Below are positions 10,054 through 21,125 of a stretch of 64,000 nucleotides of DNA, piece by piece. The DNA lies in NCBI GenBank assembly GCA_029204225.1, contig CM055092.1, positions 27,946,320 through 28,010,319 on the forward strand, written 5' to 3'. The notes below the pieces were generated by a model. The model saw only the letters and a list, made by a program, of their open reading frames with translations, did not search any database and was not told the DNA's origin. This DNA comes from Diphasiastrum complanatum. Lineage: Eukaryota; Streptophyta; Lycopodiopsida; Lycopodiales; Lycopodiaceae. The first letter of the stretch is position 1, and every line of letters begins with the position of its first letter. A program made the position numbers and the translations under genes.

Positions 10054-10066
10054 TGGTATCAGAGCC
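10054..10066 (+). other. copia D primer binding site
   Basis: TGGTATCAGAGCC directly follows the LTR and is complementary to initiator tRNA-Met. Confidence 0.92.
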
Positions 10067-10864
10067 TAAAGGTTGAAATGAGCTAAATCCTTGGTTTTCA
10101 TTCAATTTGATCACATTTTTTGATCTAAATCTTGTGTAGATTGGATCTTAGCATCTAGTATTGATTCTAGAACTCAAAGTGAGTCAAATACATTGGAGAT
10201 TGGTGTTGTGTGACTTCATTTGCAGGTGTTTAGGTGTCTAAAACCAGAGGCAAAGTTGAATTCAAGTCACATTACCAAGATAGCAAGTTTTGCTTGCTCC
10301 AAGCATTGATTTCTAAGCGAGTTTTGGAGGTGATTTCATAGAGGAGGCTTTCTAGCATTCAAGGAGAGGGAATATCAGAGTTTTGGGGACTCTTCAAGGC
10401 TGTTCTAAGGTGTAGTAGGCACCTCCTAAAGTGATTTAGGTTCAGTCCAACCATTGCTTGACTTATGCACCAAATTAGATCAATTTTTCATCAATTTTGA
10501 TCATTTTTTGCTTGTGATTGGATAGTAGATTGTGTTGCATCCTCATTAAGTTCCATTTAGCTCTTTTACAAGTGATTTTGGAAGTATATTAGGTTGCTGA
10601 AATTCACTCTTGATCAGATCATTTGGAAGCTTTAATGTTCTTTATAGAAAGAGGGGCAATTCTACTAGTATTGTCTACTTCAATCAAGCAAGTGCATTGT
10701 TTCTAGTATTCTATGATTTGATTTTGTTAGAGATCATTCTTAGATCTTTATAGGAAGTCTATCACTGATCTTTTCAGGTCCCTAAGAAGTGGGATAAGAT
10801 AGACCTTCAATCAAATCAATAGAAGTAACCTTCATTTGTGTCAAGTCCTTGATTAGGAGACTAG
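10067..10864 (+). other. copia D untranslated leader
   Basis: About 800 bp between primer site and gag start with no long open frame. It presumably holds the packaging and dimerisation signals, which I cannot point to. Confidence 0.6.
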
Positions 10865-13800
10865 ATGGCATCTATAAATGCATATCTTTTGGATACTAAT
10901 GAAAGGCTCAACAAAACTAACTATTCCATATGGAAAGTTAGAATGGAATCTATCATGATCATGCAAGATCTGATGGAAATTGTAAATGGTAAGGAGGGTG
11001 AACCTATTCATCCTCAAGAAAAAGCCAAATACATCAAGAGGTGCAATGTTGCACTACATTGCATAAAAATGAATGTTGCAAATGAACTCTTAAGAGAGGT
11101 AGGAGATTGCACTTCAGCTCAAGATGCTTGGGAGACTTTGCAAAAGGTCTATGAATCCAAGAACCAAACTAGAATGTTAGCTTTGAAGAATCAAATCTAT
11201 AGAAGCTATCAAAAGAAAGGAGAGAGTGCACATACTTTTGTCCTAAGAGTAAAGGAATTGAACAAAGAGCTAGCCTTTATAGGTGACCCTATCAAGGATG
11301 AAGAGCTTGTTCAACTCATATTGAATGGACTAAGCTTTGAATTTGACAATTTGGTTCAGGGATATGCAATTATGGGTAAGATACCCATACTTGAAGAACT
11401 CCAAGACACACTCATGGCCGAGGAATCAAGAAGGAGCCAAATGCAAGAGAGGATGGATAGGCTTTCCATCCAAGGTGGAGATGACCAAGCTCTCTTCACC
11501 AAAGGCAAAGGCAAGTCCAAAGGCAAAGGATCAACATTCAAGAAGTCTACAAAGCTTGAGGATCAAGAAGGACCCCCAAAGGCATCTCCATCAACCATCA
11601 AAGTCAAGAAGGACAAATCAAAGGTGAAGTGCTACTATTGTAGCAAGATGGGGCATTATGCCTCGGAATGCTTCAAGAGGAAGCAAGATCAAAGCCAAGC
11701 CAACATGAGCAAAGAGGAGGAGGAGGAGAGTTCACATGAGGACTCTCTCATGATGTCCATATTTTCTTCAACAAGCTTCAAAGGAGAAGATCCTTGGTGG
11801 ATTGACTCGGGTGCTAGTTCACACATGACTAGTAAAAGGGAGTTTTTCTCTTCTCTCTTATCTTATGATGGACCTATAAAGTCTATCTATACAGCAAATG
11901 ATGAAGCTTGTAAGATTGAAGGAGTTGGTAGCATTCTCCTTTGCTTAGGATCTTCCAAAAAGATCAACATAGAAGGTGTTTTGTACATTCCTACAATAAC
12001 AAAGAATCTACTAAGTGTTGGCCAAATGGTAGACAATGGTTTCAATGTTGACTTTGCTTCAAATGAATGTTTCATCAAGAAGAAGGGTAAGATAGTGGCT
12101 AAGGGAGTGGCTAAGGGCACTAGACTTGGCAAACTTTATAAGTTGGATGCATTTGTGGATACTAATGTTGTCATGTTGGCCGAGAAGAGCAAGATATCTA
12201 CTTTTACTTTATGGCACAAAAGACTTGGACATGTCAACTCGGGTTCCATGGAGGCTATGATCAAGGAGGAGTATGCTTTAGGCCTACCAAGGTCTATTGG
12301 GAAGGAAGACAAGGTTTGTGAAGCTTGTGCCTTATCCAAGGCACATAAGAAGGTGTTTCCTAACTCCATCACAAAGTCATCTCATCCTCTTGAACTCATA
12401 CACTCGGATGTGCACATTGCTAGCACCAAATCTAATGGAGGTTCATCCATGTTTTTAACCTTCATTGATGACTACTCAAGATATTGTTGGGTGTTCTTAC
12501 TTTCCTTCAAGTCTCAAGTATTTGATACTTTTGTAAAGTTCAAGTTGTTTGTGGAAAAGCATCATAATCATAGCATCAAGATTCTTAGAAGTGACAATGG
12601 TGGAGAATTCATCTCCAATGAGTTCAAGGCCTTTTGTGAGGAGGAAGGGATCAAGAAAGAGACTTCTTGTCCTTACACTCCTCAACAAAATGGAGTTGCT
12701 GAAAGAAGGAATAGAACATTATGTGAATGTTCTAAGGCTTTAAGATTAGATGCTTGTTTGCCCAAATCCTTTTGGGGTGAGTCTCTTGTATGTGCAAACT
12801 ACTTGATGAATAGGGTGTCTTGCAAAGCAATTGAAGGCAAAACTCCTTATGAGATGTTGTATGGAAAGAAACCCAATCTTAATCACTTGAAAGTTTTTGG
12901 GTGTATATGTTATGTGCATGTGCCATTGGAAACAAGAACCAAGGAGGATCCATCTTCCACAAGAGGGATCATGCTTGGATATGCAACCTCAAGCAAGGGC
13001 TACAAAGTCTATCTCCCATCCTTGAACAAATTTGTTGTTTCAAGGGATGTCATCTTTGATGAACATCATATGCATATGCTTGAAGAAGGCTCAAGTGCTC
13101 CAACAATCAAGAAGAAGATGGCCGAGGAGCAAGATCTTGGTTTTGAGGAGGAGCTCATGGAGGAGCAAGCACCAAACCCACCTATCACACCAAGGAGATC
13201 TTCAAGGGCAAAAGTGGAGCCATCAAGGCTCACATATCAAGGCAAAGGACAGCAAGTTGAGGGTATATCATCCACTTCTTATGCTTTATCTAGTTTTGAA
13301 GAACCGTCTAATGTTGAAGATGCATTGAACTCCAAAGAATGGTATAAAGCTATGTTGGATGAGTATGATGCCTTGATTGAGAATGAAACTTGGTTGCTTG
13401 TTGAGAGACCTCAAAGGAATGTAATAGGATGCAAGTGGGTATTCAAGCTTAAGTTGAATGCAAATGGGAGTGTTAACAAACATAAAGCAAGATTAGTTGC
13501 AAAAGGTTATGCTCAAGAGAGAGGGATAGACTATGAGGAAACTTTTGCACCCGTGGCCAAGATGGTCACAATAAGACTAATCATTGCACTTGCATCACAT
13601 TTTGGATGGATTCTATGTCAAATGGATGTATCTAATGCTTTCTTGAATGGTTTTTTGGAAGAGGATATCTATATGGAGCAGCCACAAGGGTTCATCAAGC
13701 ATGGAATGGAGAACAAAGTATGCCATCTCCAAAGAAGCATCTATGGCTTGAAGCAAGCCTCGAGATCTTGGAATTCAAGACTACATTGCTATCTTATTTC

Positions 13801-14845
13801 ACTTTCTTTTGTTCAAAGTGAATATGATCCCACTCTTTACATTAAGTTTGATGATGTTGGTATTGTACTTTTACTCATTTATGTAGATGACATCATCATT
13901 AGTGGAAATAGTGTTGATGGTATTGAAAAAATCAAGATAGATCTATCCTTAGAGTTCAAGATGGTAGATCTAGGGTGTCTTCACTTCATCTTAGACATAG
14001 AAGTACTTAGAGGGTCTGATTTTATCTTTATAAGTCAAGTAAACTATGCTCAAAGTCTTTTGAAGAAGTTTAAGATTGAAGTATGCAAAAGTGTTGACAC
14101 ACCAATGGAGCAAGATGTAAAAGTGCCAAATGAAGATGATGAAAGATCCTTCATGGACATCACTTTGTTTAGGCAACTTATAGGTTCCTTAACGTGGATC
14201 ACTATAACTAGACCAGATCTTAGCTTTAGTGTATGTAGGTTGAGCCAATCCATGCAAAAGCCATTAAATATCCATTGGAAAAAGGCTAAGAGGATTCTAA
14301 GATACATCTCGGGTACATTGGATTTTGGGATTCTATATAGAGGAGATGTGATTAACCTTCATGCATTTAGTGATTCAGATTTTGCAGGGGACAAGAGGGA
14401 TAGGAAATCAACAAGTGCCTATTCAACTTTCATAGGAGAAGGTGTGGTTTCATGGCTTTCAAAAAAGCAAGAAACTATATCTCTATCTTCAATCGAGGCC
14501 AAGTACAAAGCTTTGACAACCACTACAAAGGAGGTAATTTGGATCAAGAGATTATTGGTGGAACTAAAGATCATGGATTCAGAGGAGGCACCAATCATCT
14601 ACAATGACAATATATCAGCCCAACACCTTGCATCTAACCCAATCTTCCATGCAAGATCTAAGCACATTGAGATATGCCATCACTTTGTGAGAGAAATGGT
14701 GCAAGCCAAGGAGATTGCTTTGGAGCATGTTCCAAGCAATGAATGTGTAGCTGATCTACTTACTAAACCACTTCAAAAGACACCTTTTATGAAGTTCAGA
14801 TCATCACTTGGAGTGATTAGTAAAGCAATGATTGAACCAAGCTAG
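10865..14845 (+). CDS. copia D gag-pol polyprotein
   Basis: One open frame of 1,326 codons from ATG 10865 to TAG 14843-14845, the normal length for plant copia elements. Domains in order: UBN2-type gag (about 1-200), CCHC zinc knuckle CYYCSKMGHYASEC (about 256-269), aspartic protease WWIDSGASSHMT with the active-site DSG at 314-316, GAG-pre-integrase with LWHKRLGHVN, integrase with LIHSDVH, RSDNGGEF and NGVAERRNRT supplying the D,D,E residues, RT with MDVSNAFLNG and YVDDIIISG, and RNase H with FSDSDFAGD and a C-terminal ADLLTKPL. All catalytic residues I can check are present. One oddity: the usual LGIEV after the RT palm reads LDIEV. The products would act in a cytoplasmic virus-like particle and the nucleus to copy and insert the element. 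Confidence 0.95.
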   Translation: MASINAYLLDTNERLNKTNYSIWKVRMESIMIMQDLMEIVNGKEGEPIHPQEKAKYIKRCNVALHCIKMNVANELLREVGDCTSAQDAWETLQKVYESKNQTRMLALKNQIYRSYQKKGESAHTFVLRVKELNKELAFIGDPIKDEELVQLILNGLSFEFDNLVQGYAIMGKIPILEELQDTLMAEESRRSQMQERMDRLSIQGGDDQALFTKGKGKSKGKGSTFKKSTKLEDQEGPPKASPSTIKVKKDKSKVKCYYCSKMGHYASECFKRKQDQSQANMSKEEEEESSHEDSLMMSIFSSTSFKGEDPWWIDSGASSHMTSKREFFSSLLSYDGPIKSIYTANDEACKIEGVGSILLCLGSSKKINIEGVLYIPTITKNLLSVGQMVDNGFNVDFASNECFIKKKGKIVAKGVAKGTRLGKLYKLDAFVDTNVVMLAEKSKISTFTLWHKRLGHVNSGSMEAMIKEEYALGLPRSIGKEDKVCEACALSKAHKKVFPNSITKSSHPLELIHSDVHIASTKSNGGSSMFLTFIDDYSRYCWVFLLSFKSQVFDTFVKFKLFVEKHHNHSIKILRSDNGGEFISNEFKAFCEEEGIKKETSCPYTPQQNGVAERRNRTLCECSKALRLDACLPKSFWGESLVCANYLMNRVSCKAIEGKTPYEMLYGKKPNLNHLKVFGCICYVHVPLETRTKEDPSSTRGIMLGYATSSKGYKVYLPSLNKFVVSRDVIFDEHHMHMLEEGSSAPTIKKKMAEEQDLGFEEELMEEQAPNPPITPRRSSRAKVEPSRLTYQGKGQQVEGISSTSYALSSFEEPSNVEDALNSKEWYKAMLDEYDALIENETWLLVERPQRNVIGCKWVFKLKLNANGSVNKHKARLVAKGYAQERGIDYEETFAPVAKMVTIRLIIALASHFGWILCQMDVSNAFLNGFLEEDIYMEQPQGFIKHGMENKVCHLQRSIYGLKQASRSWNSRLHCYLISLSFVQSEYDPTLYIKFDDVGIVLLLIYVDDIIISGNSVDGIEKIKIDLSLEFKMVDLGCLHFILDIEVLRGSDFIFISQVNYAQSLLKKFKIEVCKSVDTPMEQDVKVPNEDDERSFMDITLFRQLIGSLTWITITRPDLSFSVCRLSQSMQKPLNIHWKKAKRILRYISGTLDFGILYRGDVINLHAFSDSDFAGDKRDRKSTSAYSTFIGEGVVSWLSKKQETISLSSIEAKYKALTTTTKEVIWIKRLLVELKIMDSEEAPIIYNDNISAQHLASNPIFHARSKHIEICHHFVREMVQAKEIALEHVPSNECVADLLTKPLQKTPFMKFRSSLGVISKAMIEPS

Positions 14846-14847
14846 AT

Positions 14848-14859
14848 AGTGAGGAGGAG
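14848..14859 (+). other. copia D polypurine tract
   Basis: Purine-rich agtgaggaggag immediately before the 3' LTR, three bases after the gag-pol stop; the standard plus-strand primer. Confidence 0.85.
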
Positions 14860-15541
14860 TGTTAAAAATTCACAATTCTAGCTTGACTAGTTTTGGTCAT
14901 ATGACTTGTAAATAGTTAGATGGTCATGATGTGGCTTGTCACACGTGCCAAATAGCATAGGATTCCATTCATAAGGATGTTCTCAAGTAGACCTAAGTGT
15001 TAGAACCTTTGGAATGAGTCCAAATTATGCTTAGATACAAGGGAGAAAAAATAGGAGCTATTTTTGGTAATTTTTGCATTGTTGAGGGATCTCCAAGATT
15101 CCAACCCTAACTTGGTAGGGATGAAAGATCCACCAAAATTAGCATTAGGGATAGGTTTAGGGCTACTCATACCTGCCCAAAACCGTGATGGATCATGTAT
15201 ATATAGGTGATGATATCTCACCGCAATCAATCAAGCAATTTCATGTTTTTTCTCTCATAATGGTGCAATTGCTCTCTATGTTCATAATTGTTTGAGTACT
15301 TGTGATTACTAATGATTATAGGATTGAATGTAGGTCTGGTGTACAGTACTCAGACTGTGGGAGGCCGTACTTTCACACGTGTGAAGCCTTCTTCAAGGAT
15401 TTGGGCCATTTAGTGAGGTTCAAGCATAGATTTTTGATGGATTTTGATGGTTCAACTTGTGCTAATCTTATGAAATCATAATCTATTGTTTCCCTCATCA
15501 TTTCAAGTGTTTTAGGATCCTTATTTGCTGTAATTTTTACA
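14860..15541 (+). repeat. copia D 3' LTR
   Basis: 682 bp, nearly identical to 9372-10053, followed by the target duplication CTTTG (15542-15546). Confidence 0.95.
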
Positions 15542-15546
15542 CTTTG

Positions 15547-15663
15547 TAAGAGGGCTACACACCTGCATATTGTTGATTGTACTACTATCTTTATAGGAGC
15601 CTGTTATATAATCATCAGTTTGTTGTTTGCTTTTGTCATGTGATGTTGTGTGCTAATCTTGTT
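15547..15663. other. short spacer between copia D and the hAT element
   Basis: Continuation of the sequence interrupted by copia D; no gene or repeat recognised. Confidence 0.4.
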
Positions 15664-16149
15664 CATGGCGTACATCAAGGTTGCATTCAAACGATTCAAA
15701 CATATCAAACGTCCATGTTTGAAACGCGTTTGAATGAAACTTTCAAACGTTTGAAACAAAATCCTATATTTTTTTCTGATTTTTTTGCAAGTTTTTAAGC
15801 CTTTTTATGCTAATTTAAGTGTTGGAACCTTAAACATAATATAAAAGTAGTTGAATAAGCATGTTTAACAATTAAAAGCATTCAATGTAGACACTAAACA
15901 ACAATGTGTACAAATTACAATGAAATTTAGTTGGATATATCATATATGAAGGAATAACAAGAGTGCACCATCATCAACAAATGCATAAAAACCATCCATA
16001 GCCATCTATAAAAACCATCCATCCTCAAAACAAATTTGGTTCAAAATGAAAATCAAGTCAACTGGTTACATTCTACTAGAAAATGGCAACTCGTTAGTGG
16101 CTAGCAACTAGCAAACTAAGTATGATAACATAATAAAACATGTAGTAAA

Positions 16150-18672
16150 TCAAACGTCGTCAAGTGGTATGACAACATCGGCATCCTCGACAATGTCAAC
16201 ATCATTCTGTAAATCAACATCTTCCTCATCAAGATCCTCTTGGTCAACAAGAACAGATGAAGAAGCATGAGAGGAAGTGGAAGCCATGCATGTCTCAATA
16301 TCCCTAGCAGCCTGGGTAATACCATGTATCTCCAAGCCCTCTTCCATGTCGACTCTCTCAGCCTCCACCACCAGCAATCGGTCCTCTTGCTCCTCGATTT
16401 GTTGCAAAGTTAGATCCATCTTCTCAAACCCTCGTGCCTTGATCTTATCAAGGACACGAAGATTGAAATGCACAAAGACCAATATGTCAAGGGTGGATGG
16501 CTTCAACCTATTTCTCCTCTTGGTATGAATCCAGGAGAAGGTACTCCAATTTCTCTCACAAGGAGAGGCCGTACTTCCCTGGCTAAGTATCATAATTGCC
16601 AACCTTTGCAACTCAGGTGTGGAGGCTCCAAAGGACTCCCACAAACGCACACTCGTCTGACTCTGAAATGCCAAGTGTGCCACCGACCGACCAAATGTCC
16701 CTTGCTCATTCTTGTACATATCCATTTGATTTAACAATGTTTCTTCATATGTTGAATTTCCACTCGAGTATCTATCCACAACTAATTTCCATCCCTTGTC
16801 AACCTCGACATCAGACTCTTGTCCCATATCCAACCAAAGATGCAGGCCGCGTTCCGGAACGCGTTCCGGATCGCGTTTCGGGATTTCCCATTAGGGTTTT
16901 CCGGAACACAATTTTTTTTTGTTTTTTTGTTCAAACCTGCCAATATGGGTATTATGTGAAAGGATTTTAAAAGAGCAGTTCTATTGCTTGATTTCAGATA
17001 GTTAATCCCCAATATCTGCTAGTCACTTCAATCAGATACTAAAGCAAATTGTTTTTGCAGATATAACATTGGCTAATCATTTCATTTGTGTCTGCTTCAG
17101 TATTTCTGCTGCTATTCATTGGTCATCCACAATAGAAAAAAAAATTGCAAATTTTTTTGCGATCCGGGACAGTTTCTGGTCCCGGATCGCTAGCGATCCG
17201 GATCGTATTTCCAGCGGATCGCGATCCGCTGCAACTGAGTATCCAACCACTGCAGATGCAAAGCGAATGCTGCTTCATGTAAAGGAGAATGCATCATGTC
17301 CCATCTCTCAAGGCAAAGGCTCTCTATCACACGTAATCGATCGGCATCAAAAGAGGTACATGACCGTATTCTCTCAACCATCCGGTCCATCAGCTCATAG
17401 ACAAATCCCATGGTGGCTCCCTCTCTATCAACAACTCGTAACAAGTGGGCTTGCATAGTTTCACAATATTCTCTGCCTCCTCCCAAAATAATGGACCAAG
17501 TATTGTATGCTCAATGTCTCTCCCTACCTCAGTTGATGCAAACTTCAAGTTATGCCACTCCTCATGGACCACCAACCACGTAAGGGCAACTTTTATCTAC
17601 AAGAGATTTGCAAGCACAATGTAGATGTAGCCAAAGCGTGTTCGAGCCGGCTTCAAAAGCTCACGTTTGCTCACTTTTTCGAAAAACACCTAGCACCCTC
17701 TGATGACCTGTGATGAAAGTCACTATTTTTCGTGCCTTTTGCAAAACAGGAGCTACCCAATCTAGTGCTCCAATGTCCTCAAACAGCAAATCCAGACAAT
17801 GGCAAGTGCAACGTGTGAAAAAAATCTTTGGATACTCCTCTAGCATCTCACCAGCACGCAAACAATTGCTGGCATTATCCATCACAACTTGTACCACATT
17901 GTGCTCTCCTACCTTGCCAATGATTTCTTTTAAATGTTCATAGATATACAAGCCTGATTTTTCCAAACCACTAGCATCCACACTGCATAGAAAGATGGAA
18001 CCATAGATACTAGTAGCAACAAAGTTAATGATAGGTCGTCTACGTGTGTCAGACCAACCATCACACACAATCGTGCACCCATATTTTACCCACTTATCCT
18101 TTACCATTTGCAGCTCCCTCATGAGCAATTTTGTCTCCTCTCGCAGCTATTTCACCCTAATAGCCTCACAAGAAGGGGCTTTCACGGAATCACCAACCTC
18201 TCGTGCAGTTCTCAACATATCTTGAAAATATCTGCTCTTGACTACATTGAAAGAAATTGCATTTGCATAAAAAAAAATTCTGCAAGCAATCCAAAATTCA
18301 TTTATCTTTTCTAAGGCCCATGCGACTGTCAAATCAGCACAATTTGCAGCTCGACCTCTCTTACGTGTAGGCCCTGTAGAAGCATCCACAGATTGACTGT
18401 TCTCCATCTCATGAACTTGGTCCTCATTGCTACTGGCATCTAGATATTGCAATCTCAATGCTTGCACCACGTTGACAGGTGCTTTCTCACATTTATCCAC
18501 TCCACATCCCCGTCCCAAGCAAATGTAACACAATTCGTTGAGACCCCCCTTGATAAGGATGTTCACAATAACGGCATTTCATCCGTTTCATGCCTCCACA
18601 ACCCTTCCCTCGCTTACCAGCTTCCCCAATGATCAGAACATGCTCCCACACATTAGACTTTGGCTAAGGCAT
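16150..18672 (-). pseudogene. hAT transposase (BED finger, DUF659, dimerisation domain)
   Basis: The start ATG at 18672 is followed two codons later by TAG (18666-18664), most simply CAG to TAG. Then come WEHVLIIGEAG, the CRYC pair of a BED-type zinc finger with a frame slip across its histidines (near 18530), and basic RKRGR. DUF659 spans 18128-17661 with VCDGWSDTRRRP and VMDNASNC, which hold two acidic catalytic positions. A middle region with one frame change follows (17575-17190). After the insertion at 16845-17239 the frame resumes at DMGQESDVEVDKGW and runs to the hAT C-terminal domain ASPCERNWSTFSWIH, which contains the expected glutamate (stop at 16150). The protein would bind the element ends and catalyse cut-and-paste transposition. 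Several breaks make this copy inactive. Confidence 0.85.
16845..17239. mobile_element. small palindrome-rich insertion within the hAT transposase gene
   Basis: About 395 bp without coding capacity split the hAT gene. The ends carry 16-bp palindromes CGCGTTCCGGAACGCG (16848-16863) and GCGGATCGCGATCCGC (17214-17229), and the right end read inward starts GTTGCAGCGG. Host coding sequence is partly repeated at both borders: tatccaacca..agatgca at 16827-16844 and 17240-17260. This looks like a non-autonomous DNA element of the same general design as the hAT ends. Confidence 0.6.
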
Positions 18673-19219
18673 TCTGAAAATTGACAAAATTGTAAGGTTC
18701 AGATCTGAAAATTGTGCAAAAAGCCCAAAACCTGCAACTACTCTTCACAACAAATCTGGCCAAGCAGATGGTGATGTGAATGGCTAGGATGGGGCGCCCT
18801 ACAGTCTAGAAGACTGCCTCCAAATCTCAGCTGAATCTGATCAGTAACCAAAGACAACTAATTGATTCTTTGAAGTGGCCTCAAAACCAATTTTTTTGAA
18901 CCTGCTGCTTGTATCTCCTCAACCAAGCTTCAAAACTCTGATCTAATGCTCTTAATCACTCCAGCATGGTCCAAAACCCCTGCCTACAAGAAATCTTGGT
19001 AAACTATGGAGTGGAGAGCAAGCTAGGTGGTAGCCTGCGTTGTAGGTCATTTTTTTAGGTAGATGGGCCCTAGGACCCATTCGGAGGGCTAGGGCCCAAA
19101 AAAATTTTGGCTTCCAGAACTCCACGTTTCAAACACGTTTGAAACATGGGCGTTTCAGTTTTAAACGCGTTTGAATCAGCATTCAAACGCGTTTGAATGC
19201 AACCATGGCGTACATCAAG

Positions 19220-19820
19220 ACACCACGTTTGTAAGTACGCTTTTTGTACCTAAGACGAAGTTTTGAGAAGAATTTGCTGTCCAGAGTATATTTGTAGATA
19301 ATCCAAATAAAGTTGCAATTCAAAATTCAGGTAGCACGGTCTCAAATGAAAGATAGAAGATGGTCTTGTCTGATAGTCTATGATAAAGGTCTTCAGCCCA
19401 AATGGTACTGCTACAGATGTAGCATATTTACCTTGTCATGACATAAACATCACATTGCCACAAATCAGAGTTAACGAATATGGTGCTACCATGTGTCAAT
19501 AAAAAAAAAATTTATCATACACAAGAAAACAAACTTTAAAAGGTACTAGAAGAACTCAATTCACATCAGACGAGGTGCTTTCATTCGAGTAACAAAGCTG
19601 CATGGTCTTCCGAATAGCAAAATGTTCAGCTGTTAAAAACATAACAATTGCCCTGAAAATATTCCATTGTTCCAAGCCATCTTTGCTAGCACTCAAAGAT
19701 TGATAATTATGCCTCATGAAATAGAGATGGCATGAACTTATCAATCTGTAGCTTTGCAATCCCTGTTTCTCAGAATTGAGATGAAACAGCCCAACAGAAG
19801 AAAAGTCCTAAAACCAAACA
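19220..19820 (-). other. NAA50 3' flank
   Basis: AT-rich sequence between the NAA50 stop and the hAT element. It presumably holds the 3' untranslated region; I could not identify a clear polyadenylation signal. No other gene is seen. Confidence 0.4.
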
Positions 19821-20047
19821 TCATGTTTGCTTAGCTCTCGCCAATGGAGTTAACGTTTTTGAAAGAACATAGCAATCAGGAGGTTCTATTCGGTTGTAGT
19901 AATTCTGAATAGTGTCGGTGATTTCAAACCCGAATCTTTTGTAAAAGGCAATGGCTTCGTCATTATTTGTTTGAACATGCAAATATATCTCCACCAAGTT
20001 AGGATCTTGCTGGCAAAGATCCATCATGTTCTTCAGCAATTTTGAAC
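19821..20047 (-). CDS. NAA50: NAA50 exon 3 and stop
   Basis: 227 nt: acceptor ttacag ending at 20048, reading SKLLKNMMDLC to ARAKQT and TGA at 19823-19821. It encodes the second half of the GNAT fold. Confidence 0.93.
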
Positions 20048-21094
20048 CTGTAAATGTAACAACAAATACTTCAACTGAAAGGACTGAATCAAGCTCTGCT
20101 TGAGTTTGCGATATGGTTATACAAGTTGAGAACAATCATTGCTAGGGACCAGAGAAAACAGTTTTAATTTTAAGAACTTGCAGGAAACAATGAAGAAAAA
20201 GCATTTTTTTCATAAACGTGAAAAGCTCATATAGTTAAAACAGTTGTTCCTAGTAAACCACATTGATTTCAAACCCTAAATGCAGTTTCAACCACCCTTG
20301 TCAACATAGACGGGAAAAACATGAGAAATATCTTATCCTCTCCATACATCATAGTTGCCTGTTCTGGAACGGAATGCGTTCCAGAACGCATTCCGTTCCG
20401 GAACTTGGCAAAAAAGAAATTTGATAAAATACGTAATTTTTAACAAAGCAATTGAGATTAAGGCACGGAACCAAGATATATAGCTTGGCTCAGATATATA
20501 TAACGTCGCTCAGATAGCAATTCTAGAATCAAAGCAAGCAGCAGTCTGACAAGATATGCATTATCTAGCGTTAGAAAAGACATGGACATCAAGATAGAGG
20601 ATATGACAGAGATGGAGGATGTGACACTAACCGATATATAGTGGTGGTGGTCCATTGTGGTCCAAGGGAAACTATAGAGATCGAGCTGGTCCTTATGATG
20701 AGGTCTCTCATCTTATGATCACAACTAATTGTTGTCAAATAGCTGTAATTTTTTAACAAAGAAATCGAGATTACCTCGAGGCTTGAACAAAAGAATCTGT
20801 GTGAACTGTATGTCTTCCAGCATTTCTGATATCTAGCGTCCCTCAATGTATTATCAAGCATCCTCAATATATTATCAAGAAGAAGGAAGATCGCCTAGCA
20901 GGTGGCACTTTAATACCTGGTTTTTGTTTTTTCTAAACGTTCCGACCCAGTACGTTCCGGAACGTACTTTACATTCTGGCCCAAAAGGGTCGGAAAGGGT
21001 TTGTAAGCTATATATGAATAACATCTTATTATCTCCACACCTTATCCTACCAAACATACATACTTATATATATACATATATATATAAGTATGTA

Positions 21095-21125
<31 letters not shown>

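Larger units (their letters stand above)
9372..15541 (+). mobile_element. intact Ty1/copia element D
   Basis: Complete element of 6,170 bp: LTR 9372-10053, primer site 10054-10066, leader to 10864, one open gag-pol frame 10865-14845, polypurine tract 14848-14859, LTR 14860-15541. The flanks carry a perfect 5-bp duplication CTTTG (9367-9371 and 15542-15546). I count about four differences between the 682-bp LTRs (for example near 9698/15174, 9733/15221 and 9888/15367), so insertion was recent compared with every other element here. It may be able to move. It shares LTR palindromes and gag style with element A. Confidence 0.95.
15664..19219 (-). mobile_element. hAT-type DNA transposon with 16-bp flanking direct repeats
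   Basis: The inverted ends are 14 bp and perfect: GTTGCATTCAAACG (15680-15693) and its complement at 19190-19203. Outside each lies the same 16-bp word CATGGCGTACATCAAG (15664-15679 and 19204-19219). Next to both ends are self-complementary words built from TTTGAA/TTCAAA around ACGCGT, such as the 18-bp palindrome at 19181-19198. The interior encodes a broken hAT transposase on the minus strand and carries a secondary insertion (16845-17239). hAT elements normally duplicate 8 bp, so the 16-bp repeat is unusual. The range given includes the flanking repeats. Confidence 0.8.
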
